Source: an uncultured Clostridia bacterium
GTDB taxonomy: Bacteria > Bacillota > Clostridia > Christensenellales > Borkfalkiaceae
Direction of reading: 5' to 3'
Assembly (NCBI GenBank): GCA_934247935.1
Contig: CAKQKE010000011.1
Span: 5,262-69,261 of the forward strand
Length of the DNA stretch: 64,000 nucleotides
Below, in pieces: positions 44,439 through 51,181 of the stretch (positions are counted from its first letter, which is position 1; each line of letters starts with the position of its first letter). Position numbers and translations under genes: made by a program. The notes under the pieces were generated by a model, which saw nothing but the letters and a program-made list of their open reading frames with translations, searched no databases and was not told the origin of the DNA.

Positions 44439-44502
44439 ATTTTAACATTGAATTTCAATCTTTGCAATGAAATTTTTATCGCAACTTGTGGAATTTTTAT
44501 CT
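44439..44502 (-). promoter_or_regulatory. Promoter plus twin GATAA activator site, copy 3
   Basis: Minus-strand GATAA boxes at 44497-44501 and 44476-44480 are 21 bp apart. The proximal one lies 8 bp upstream of TTGCAA (44462-44467), then a 17-bp spacer and TAAAAT (44439-44444). The leader to the ATG at 44326 is about 105 nt. Confidence 0.75.
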
Positions 44503-44648
44503 GTTTTTTGGCAATAATTTTTTATTCCAAACGTTTGACAGTTTATAAAAAAGCGGTTATGATAAAAAAGAACCGCGCTTTTAAGGCGACTTTATATACG
44601 CTTTTATATGCGCTTTATATGCGGCAAAAATTTATTAAAACCATTTCG

Positions 44649-44909
44649 TACGTATTTCAAACCTTGGTAGAACAAACCGCAAATACGGCACGTTTTTATC
44701 GTTTTCTGCATATTATTGCGGCACGTAGTGTTTTTACGCCGTAAAGTCGACCGCAAAATATACAAGTCGGTCTTTTTTTGCATATGGCTGCGGCTTGTTT
44801 GGACAAGGCAAACGGCTGAACACGTACTATACGTACTTGAAAGTCGTTTAACGCAGTACAAATCGACTTGACGGCGCAAAAATTGTTCTAATGGGGTTTG
44901 AAATACGTA
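44649..44909. mobile_element. MITE-like element, long copy (261 bp)
   Basis: Perfect ends TACGTATTTCAAA (44649-44661) and TTTGAAATACGTA (44897-44909). The left 80 bp and right 24 bp match the short copy at 5462; about 155 bp in the middle are extra. It ends about 20 bp before the ribosome site of the AraC gene at 44942, so it has replaced or displaced that gene's upstream region. No credible reading frame. Confidence 0.7.
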
Positions 44910-44941
44910 TGTATCAAATATAAATTTCAGGAGTAACGCTT

Positions 44942-45772
44942 ATGTTGCAGCACAACACGGAAAGCATTTGCCAGTTTCCGCGCAATAAAACCGATTATGA
45001 AAGCACTTTAAATATAGTGCATTTTGTGTACGAGCCTCATCCGCTTAATTGCGAACAGTTTGAAATAAGAAATTATTTCACGCTGTATTTTGTAATTTCC
45101 GGCACTTGCACTTTTGAAACCGACTATAAAAAATTTGATTTGAAAAAGGGAGATATGTTTTTCGTTTTCCCCGATAAACGCTTTAAATATACGCACGACA
45201 AAGCGAAATTTATTTATATCTCGTTTACCAATATCGAGGCAAAACAAACGCTTGACAGGTTAAACGTGAGTTACGTTTCGCCCGTGGTGAGAAATCAAAC
45301 CCATCTTATAACGGTGTTTAAAAAAGAATTCGAGGTGTCGAGGCAAAACCTTATGCCCGACTTAACCGCAAAAGGACTTTTATTTTTGACTTTCGGGCAT
45401 TTTTACAGTCACGACAATACAACCTCGTCGGAAGATAAAAAACACAAAACCATTAAAGAAATCGTGGCGTATATCGACAAAAATTACCAAGACGCCGACC
45501 TTACTCTTAAAAAATTGAGCGACGAGCATTATTATCATTTCAATTACATTTCCCAGACTTTTAAGGAAATTATGGGCGTGCCTTTTGTAAAATACATCAC
45601 TTCGGTGCGAATTAAAAAGGCGCAAACCCTTTTGGAAACGACCAATTTAAGCATTGCGCAAATCGCCGACGCCGTCGGCTTTAAAGACTCGAGTTATTTT
45701 GAAAAGGTTTTTAAAAAAATAAAACAAATCACTCCCACAAAATACCGCGATTTATATTCGGTAAAGAAATAA
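44942..45772 (+). CDS. AraC-family transcriptional activator
   Basis: A 276-residue regulator. The N-terminal cupin-like sensor domain (about 35-120, FTLYFVISGTCTFETD...LKKGDMFFVFPDKRFKY) would bind a sugar. The C-terminal double HTH (about 175-272) ends with the second AraC motif AQIADAVGFKDSSYFEKVFKK..TPTKYR. AGGAG lies 7 bases before the ATG. It is divergent to the Gfo/Idh/MocA gene and close to its twin GATAA site, and is the natural candidate to bind all three such sites (inference). Confidence 0.92.
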   Translation: MLQHNTESICQFPRNKTDYESTLNIVHFVYEPHPLNCEQFEIRNYFTLYFVISGTCTFETDYKKFDLKKGDMFFVFPDKRFKYTHDKAKFIYISFTNIEAKQTLDRLNVSYVSPVVRNQTHLITVFKKEFEVSRQNLMPDLTAKGLLFLTFGHFYSHDNTTSSEDKKHKTIKEIVAYIDKNYQDADLTLKKLSDEHYYHFNYISQTFKEIMGVPFVKYITSVRIKKAQTLLETTNLSIAQIADAVGFKDSSYFEKVFKKIKQITPTKYRDLYSVKK

Positions 45773-46113
45773 GTTTAATCTTTGTTTTTGATTTTTATTG
45801 CGGCTTGCGGCGTTTAATTTTTGCAAGTTTTTAAATTTTTAATATTTATAACTTGTTGTATTTGTAATTTTTGCATTTGTAATTTGAAAATGTTTAAATT
45901 TGCGGCACTGCCGCATCAACACTTTACTTTTAACCTATAATACTTAAATTTGTTTCTGCAAATTTTTACACTAAACTTTTAATTATTTGTGAAATTGCCG
46001 CAAATTTTTAAATGTTTATATTTTACATTTTGCTGTTAAATTTATTTATTTTCAAGCAAACTATTTAATTGCAACTTTAATAGTATTTTTTTAAGGCGGC
46101 AAATACGATTTTT

Positions 46114-46148
46114 AAAAGGCGCAGCGAATTTTCTTCGCTGCGCCTTTT
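46114..46148. terminator. Terminator-type hairpin
   Basis: AAAAGGCGCAGCGAA and TTCGCTGCGCCTTTT flank a 5-base loop, 341 bp after the AraC gene. Symmetric A and T ends allow either direction. Confidence 0.65.
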
Positions 46149-46422
46149 GCTATAAAATCTTTAATTATTTTTACCAAATTGCTGTATTACCATTTTAAAA
46201 ATATGTGAATATTTATAATATTTTATTTGCTTGAAATTTGCCAAAACAATAATATAAAATACAATTTTTAATAAATAGATTTATTCACTATTCTTTCTCT
46301 TTTAATATAAATATAACACCAACGCTCATTAAGTAGATTTATACATAATTTTTTTAATTTAAACATACCCAACAACGCTCATTAAGTTGATTTATTTACT
46401 ATTCTCTTTTTCAACATAAAAT

Positions 46423-46448
46423 CCCCGCAAGCCGAACGGCTTGCGGGG
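46423..46448 (-). terminator. Terminator of the DUF6273-like lipoprotein gene
   Basis: Minus-strand CCCCGCAAGCC, loop GTTC, GGCTTGCGGGG, then ATTTTATG, 50 bp past the stop codon. Confidence 0.75.
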
Positions 46449-46497
46449 GTGTTTAGGTTTTTTAATTCATTTTGTTGTTTTTGTTTTTATTTTAATT

Positions 46498-47811
46498 TTA
46501 AGCAATACTAATTTGCATTGCTGGCACAACGCCGTAATAAATATCAAAAGAAACATATTGTTTACTATAACCGCCACCATAACTAACACATAAAGCATAA
46601 TTATCCTGACTATCGCAAGGCGAACGAAGCCACCAATTTCCGCAATTTTCATAATTCTCCATATCGTAATATGCTCCCTTTGCTTTTGCAAAATCGGTTA
46701 CTTTAAATTGCTTTTCGGTATTGCTTTTAAGATATCCGAATTTGCTTGCTTCGCTATAACTCAATGCATACATTTTATCTAACGTATTTTCACAAGCATA
46801 TTTATTTGAGGAACTTTCGGTAGTTTTCGCGTTGTTGTCTACCTCGGTCATAATTATTGCGTTTTGTTGTACTGAAGTAAATGCAAAATTATAAAAACCG
46901 TTATTCAAAAATTCTCTTAACGTAGAATATTTATAATTGTTCGGATATATCGTTGCCCCATCTATGTTTCTATTATCACTATTTTTGTAGTAACGAGATG
47001 CGTCAAGAATTAAAGTGCTTACTACTTTGATAGACTCATTGTCTTCTTCCAACACTTTCCATTTTATAGGCTCTACCTTGAACCATTCGACAATGTTGAA
47101 TGTTATCTTTGCGCCGTCACTGTATTTGTAATATACAGTTTTGCCTTGTTTATCTTTATAACTACCGGATTTGCTCGGCTTTGCCGTTATTTTTGCATAT
47201 TCTTCTCCGTTGTACTCGTAATAACCTCTTTCGTTTGTCTCGGTCAATGCATTTAATTCAGATAATAAAGTCTCATCGCTGACGTGAGTTTGAGGGTAAC
47301 TGCCAAAATCGACGTACTTCTTCCCGTTTTCTTCATATATTTTATCTATAGGTAGACCTATTTTAGGTATTACTTCGATTTTTCGCTTTTTACAATTTTT
47401 ACAAGTATAAATCTTTTCGCCGTCTTCACTCCTTGTCGGCTGTTTGGTTATTACTCCTTCGTCATAATTATGCCCGTCTTTTACGCAATCTCTTCCAAAC
47501 AGTGCAACTAAATCATTTGTCGCAATCGCATATATCCATTCCGTTTCGCTGCCGGTATAATCGGGGTAATTATCTTTAAATATTTCGTAAGCGGATTTAC
47601 CTTGATCTCCCTTATCTCCTTTCTCTCCCGCTGCTCCTTTAAGCCAATTCAAAAAGTCTTGTTCCGTTCCGCTGTGTCCGTTTTCCACCCAGATTTGATA
47701 TGCAGACTTTCCCTCTGCACCGTTTTTTCCATCTTGTCCGCAACCGACAAAACCCGTAGCGCACACTACCACAAGCACGCACGCAATTAAAAGTGATACA
47801 ATTTTCTTCAT
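46498..47811 (-). CDS. Secreted lipoprotein with short collagen-like stretch and DUF6273-type domain
   Basis: A 437-residue lipoprotein. The signal peptide ends at the lipobox FVGC (Cys 24). It is followed by QDGKNGAEG and GAAGEKGDKGDQG, Gly-X-Y collagen-like stretches separated by two KSAY-I modules (KSAYQIWVENGHSGTEQDF, KSAYEIFKDNYPDYTGSET). A small zinc-ribbon-like segment (CKNCKKR) comes next. The C-terminal half has the DUF6273 pattern: DFGSYPQT, KWKVLEE, TLREFLNN, NWWLRSPC, and GVVPAMQI. The role is unknown; DUF6273 domains are common in surface lipoproteins of gut Firmicutes. GGAGA precedes the ATG. It has a strong promoter 320 bp upstream and a terminator hairpin in its leader. Confidence 0.82.
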   Translation of the reverse strand: MKKIVSLLIACVLVVVCATGFVGCGQDGKNGAEGKSAYQIWVENGHSGTEQDFLNWLKGAAGEKGDKGDQGKSAYEIFKDNYPDYTGSETEWIYAIATNDLVALFGRDCVKDGHNYDEGVITKQPTRSEDGEKIYTCKNCKKRKIEVIPKIGLPIDKIYEENGKKYVDFGSYPQTHVSDETLLSELNALTETNERGYYEYNGEEYAKITAKPSKSGSYKDKQGKTVYYKYSDGAKITFNIVEWFKVEPIKWKVLEEDNESIKVVSTLILDASRYYKNSDNRNIDGATIYPNNYKYSTLREFLNNGFYNFAFTSVQQNAIIMTEVDNNAKTTESSSNKYACENTLDKMYALSYSEASKFGYLKSNTEKQFKVTDFAKAKGAYYDMENYENCGNWWLRSPCDSQDNYALCVSYGGGYSKQYVSFDIYYGVVPAMQISIA

Positions 47812-47835
47812 GTTTGTTATCTCCTTTTTTATATT

Positions 47836-47860
47836 AAAAAAACCTCGGCGTTTGCCGAAG
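47836..47860 (-). terminator. Intrinsic terminator inside the lipoprotein leader (attenuator candidate)
   Basis: Minus-strand CTTCGGC, loop AAAC, GCCGAGG, then TTTTTTT. It lies only 25 bp before the start codon and just ahead of AAAAAAGGAGA, so it would stop transcripts before the gene unless prevented. Confidence 0.7.
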
Positions 47861-48124
47861 TCTTAAAGACGATAACAATCAGTCAAAACAAAACCTACTT
47901 AAATTTTAAGGCTAAATTCAGGCGCAACGCCTGAACGGTTTTTGTATGTTTTCGCAGTCGCAAACGACGGCATATTTCGCCGTTTATCCCACAAAACGTC
48001 GCAACCACTTTAAAAATCAAACACCCTTAAAACTTGACGAAATTCGGTTTTTTCTCAACTAAAAAACTACCCCCCCCCCGAATTTTTTAATCGAGAGGAG
48101 ATTAGGCTTAACCAATTTCTTTTT
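47861..48124 (-). ncRNA. Structured leader or small RNA upstream of the DUF6273-like lipoprotein
   Basis: Between the promoter at 48130-48158 and the terminator at 47836 the transcript would be about 290 nt. It can form several hairpins: TTCAGGCG-TTG-CGCCTGAA, ACGGC..GCCGT, and AAATTCGG..CCGAATTT, the last closing over a run of ten G (ten C at 48070-48079 on the plus strand). It matches no RNA family I can name. It could be an attenuated leader or an independent small RNA. Confidence 0.4.
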
Positions 48125-48129
48125 TTCCC

Positions 48130-48158
48130 ATTATACACTATTGACTTTTATGTGTCAA
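48130..48158 (-). promoter_or_regulatory. Strong promoter of the leader/lipoprotein unit
   Basis: Minus-strand TTGACA (48153-48158), 17-bp spacer, TATAAT (48130-48135). Consensus at all twelve positions. Confidence 0.85.
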
Positions 48159-48257
48159 TTCAATTTATTAAAATTTTACCGTTGCCGCAATATATTCGTT
48201 TTTAATTTTTAATCGAAAACAGTGATGCTTTACGTCATTGTTTATATAGTTTTGCCG

Positions 48258-48284
48258 TTTTTACGCAATACGTATGCGGTAAAT
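48258..48284. repeat. TACGTA-centred intergenic hairpin
   Basis: TTTTTACGCAATACGTATGC core with partly pairing arms (TTTAC..GTAAA), about 107 bp past the GH36 stop codon. Dispersed family member. Confidence 0.55.
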
Positions 48285-48390
48285 GAGACAAATTTAATAT
48301 AAAACGCTTTCCGTAAAATCATTTAAAACGCACCGCCGACACAAAGCAAAGGCACCGCCGACACACTGCACCGCGGTCGCGATTTTTTAA

Positions 48391-50565
48391 TTACACCTTT
48401 TCCAAAGTAATCAGATGCGAATCGAACTCGTTTAAATAAATCGACAAATTAAGTCCCGCGTTCATATAATAATCGCCCGTATGACTCGTTCCGTCAAGAC
48501 TGTTTTTATAAGTCGCTTCGGGGTCTAAACCTTGCAATTTCAAAAATCTTCTCGCGCGCAAACGCTTTAACAAATTCACGTGCAAAACAAGGCATTTCGA
48601 CTTGTCTTTACTTACCATATCTATGGCGAAAGCCTCTTTATCAAACGGCGATATAAGCCTGTATAAATCGCCCTCGAGCACAACTTCGTCGTGATATTTA
48701 TTGAAAATTTCATTGACTTCGTTGAGTTCGTCGATTTCGTTTTGTTTAAGTTTTCTGGGGTCTAATTCAAACCCGTAAGAGCCGAACAATGCAATTTGCG
48801 CCTTCGTCCTGTACGGCGTAATGGAATTGTCGTTGACGTGCGCGCCCATGACCGACGGCGGATAAGCAAACGACGTGCCGTATTGAATAAACAACCTTTG
48901 AATGGGGTCGTTTTCGTCGCTCGTCCAAATATCGGCAAAGTAGAAAAGCGTGCCGAGATCGAACCTTCCTCCCCCCGAAGCGCACCCTTGAAAATGTATT
49001 TTATCAAACTTTTCGGTGAGCATTTTTGCAAGTTTGTAATATCCCAAAGTGTTGCGGTGATAAAACTCGCCTTGTCTGTCTTTACCCAAATTCTGAGCGT
49101 AACAGTCCTCTAACGTTCTGTTGTGATCCCACTTGACGTAATCGATATCGTAAGCGGAAAGAATTTCGGCAATCTGGTTGTAAATTTCTTCGACCACCTT
49201 ATCGTCGGCAAAGTTGAGCGCGACTTGGTGACGGGAAAGCCAGATATCCGTATCGTAATCAACGGCGGCGTACTCGGGGTGCTTTTTAAGCAAGTCGGAC
49301 TCGAAGTTTCCCATTTCGGGCTCGAACCACAAGCCGAACTTCATTCCGCAAGCGTGGCACTCGTCTATTACCTTTTTCAAATCGACCTTTTTAAAATTCA
49401 AATACCAATCGCCGAGAGAAGACGTGTCGTCGTCTCTTTTGCCGAACCAACCGTCGTCAAGCACGAAAAGTCCCGTGCCGAGAGTCTTTGCCTTTCTTAT
49501 AAGTTCGATAACTTTTTGAGTATCGAAATCCATATAGCAACCTTCCCACGAGTTGAGAAGTATCGAACGGTAAGCCTCTGTATTGTTGTCTTTAACTATG
49601 TTGTTGCGCACCAAATCGTGGAAGTTTCTCGACAAATCGCCGAAACCGTTTGACGAATATGCGCTTATGCCCTCGGGCAATACAAAACTGTCTCCAGCAT
49701 TTAAAAGATACGAAAAACTTTCGTCGTTGATGCCCATATTAAGCCTGGTTACGCCCGTTTTTCCAACGCACGCGTTGCACTTAAAGGTACCCGAATACAT
49801 AATGGAAAAAGCATAAACTTCGCCACTTTTTTCGGTAGCGTCCTTATCGGCGAGCATAACAAAGGGGTTGTGCTCGTGCGAACTGCGACCCGTGTTTGAC
49901 TGAACGACCTTGTTTCCCTCTGAAAGTTTTTCTCTTCTGAACTGCCTTTCAAAGCACCACTCGCCGGGGAAGTGAATCAAATCGAAATCGGCGCGCGCAA
50001 AATCGTGCGACAAACTCATCGCTTTTTCAAGCGTAAAAGGCTTGTCGGTGTTGTTTTTAATCGTCGTGTTTCTGATAATGCAATCGTACTTGTCGAACAC
50101 GGACAACGAAACGACCACTTCGATATCTTTATATTTATCCTTTAAAGTTATTTCTAAAGTTTCCGCTTCGCCGAGTTCGTCTCTCACGTAAGGCAACACG
50201 TCAAGCGCGGGCTTACCTTTATATATGCGGTGCGAAACGTATATAAATTCGAGTTTGTCGTTTGAAAAACCCCTTACCGAAATAAGCGAAGGTCTTGCGT
50301 CGGCATACTTGTCGGAAGGAACTAAAAACTCGGTGGAATTTTCCCACAAGTTGTCGTGCTTCGTCTCTTTTTGAGTCTTTTTATCGTAATAATAAGCATA
50401 CCAATCGTCGCACATATATCCGTACGAATCGAAATCGAACTTTGAAAGGTATTTGCCGAAATACGGGCACAACACCGCTCCGTCTTTATGAATTTTTACG
50501 TAAAAAGAAAACTTGTCGTTGTGTAAATGGAATAAGTTTTCTTCCTTTAAAAACGTGATTGCCAC
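48391..50565 (-). CDS. GH36 alpha-galactosidase
   Basis: A 724-residue cytoplasmic glycoside hydrolase that removes alpha-1,6-linked galactose from raffinose-family or galactomannan oligosaccharides. It has the N-terminal beta-sandwich (to about 290), then the TIM barrel with VLDDGWFG, the nucleophile motif YVKWDHNR, QGCASGGGRFD and the acid/base segment WTSDENDP; length is normal for bacterial GH36. No signal peptide. GGAGAA is upstream of the ATG. It has its own promoter around 50881-50920 with one GATAA-like half-site (TTGTGACAA on the minus strand at 50939-50947). It fits with the fructokinase gene at 59.9 kb (raffinose yields galactose and sucrose), although the two are far apart. Confidence 0.93.
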   Translation of the reverse strand: MAITFLKEENLFHLHNDKFSFYVKIHKDGAVLCPYFGKYLSKFDFDSYGYMCDDWYAYYYDKKTQKETKHDNLWENSTEFLVPSDKYADARPSLISVRGFSNDKLEFIYVSHRIYKGKPALDVLPYVRDELGEAETLEITLKDKYKDIEVVVSLSVFDKYDCIIRNTTIKNNTDKPFTLEKAMSLSHDFARADFDLIHFPGEWCFERQFRREKLSEGNKVVQSNTGRSSHEHNPFVMLADKDATEKSGEVYAFSIMYSGTFKCNACVGKTGVTRLNMGINDESFSYLLNAGDSFVLPEGISAYSSNGFGDLSRNFHDLVRNNIVKDNNTEAYRSILLNSWEGCYMDFDTQKVIELIRKAKTLGTGLFVLDDGWFGKRDDDTSSLGDWYLNFKKVDLKKVIDECHACGMKFGLWFEPEMGNFESDLLKKHPEYAAVDYDTDIWLSRHQVALNFADDKVVEEIYNQIAEILSAYDIDYVKWDHNRTLEDCYAQNLGKDRQGEFYHRNTLGYYKLAKMLTEKFDKIHFQGCASGGGRFDLGTLFYFADIWTSDENDPIQRLFIQYGTSFAYPPSVMGAHVNDNSITPYRTKAQIALFGSYGFELDPRKLKQNEIDELNEVNEIFNKYHDEVVLEGDLYRLISPFDKEAFAIDMVSKDKSKCLVLHVNLLKRLRARRFLKLQGLDPEATYKNSLDGTSHTGDYYMNAGLNLSIYLNEFDSHLITLEKV

Positions 50566-51140
50566 AATAATTCTCCTTTTTCAATGTGTATATTTTTATA
50601 AAAACTGTCAACTTTACGCAAAACGGGTACTGTAAAGTTTACAGTATTGCATTTTTTAGCCGCCTTACTTATAAAACACCAACTCGTGTTTTGTATTTTT
50701 TGTTAACGCCAGCTTGTCGGCAATTTTACAATAATTAATCGGCGGTTTTTATCATTGCCGACGCTTTATTGGCTTACTTTTTTCCGTCGCTTCTGACGTC
50801 AATTTTGCCTTTACTTTTCCCTTCAACGCAATGCCTCGTTAAACTTGTTTTTGAGATATGGTCTATTTAAATCCATGCTTGTTTATTTTAACATATAAAA
50901 TTTTTATTGTCTATAAAAAAACAAAAAAATCAATATAATTGTCACAATTTTATACAAGGTCGTTTGTAAAAGCAACCGCCCCGCCATTTCGCTTTGAGGT
51001 TTTCGAGCAACATTTTTGATATTTTGGAGAGGCGTTCTGTCACCACATAAACAGCATCACTTCTGCGTAAACAACATTTCTACCGATATATAAACAGCGA
51101 TTTTGCAACAATCACACGTTAAATCGAAACTGCCTACATT
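50566..51140. other. Intergenic region upstream of the GH36 gene
   Basis: It holds a hairpin-repeat remnant at 50611-50640 (CTTTACGCAAAACGGGTACTG), and a likely minus-strand promoter TAGACA-17-TAAAAT near 50886-50914. A single TTGTGACAA half-site (50939-50947) resembles the proximal box of the twin GATAA sites. No gene seen. Confidence 0.4.
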
Positions 51141-51170
51141 AAAAAACGACGGCAAAAGCCGTCGTTTTTT
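51141..51170 (-). terminator. Terminator of the SGNH lipoprotein gene
   Basis: AAAAAACGACGGC, loop AAAA, GCCGTCGTTTTTT, 12 bp past the stop codon; symmetric ends allow both directions. Confidence 0.85.
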
Positions 51171-51181
51171 ATATGCTCGTT

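Larger units (their letters stand above)
45773..46497. other. 725-bp AT-rich intergenic stretch with a terminator and a short direct repeat
   Basis: No gene seen. A strong hairpin lies at 46114-46148. A 22-bp sequence, AACGCTCATTAAGTAGATT onward, occurs at 46321-46342 and, with one change, at 46374-46395. Long A/T runs dominate the rest. Confidence 0.5.

Noticed and set aside
44604..44879. 91-residue minus-strand reading frame inside the long MITE-like element
   Set aside because: No ribosome site; it overlaps a terminal repeat and is absent from the short copy.
46321..46395. CRISPR-like array in the 45.8-46.5 kb gap
   Set aside because: Only two copies of a 22-bp sequence 53 bp apart; no cas genes and no regular spacers.
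50939..50947. Fourth twin GATAA activator site before the GH36 gene
   Set aside because: Only one half-site (TTGTGACAA) is present; no second GATAA occurs 21 bp away.
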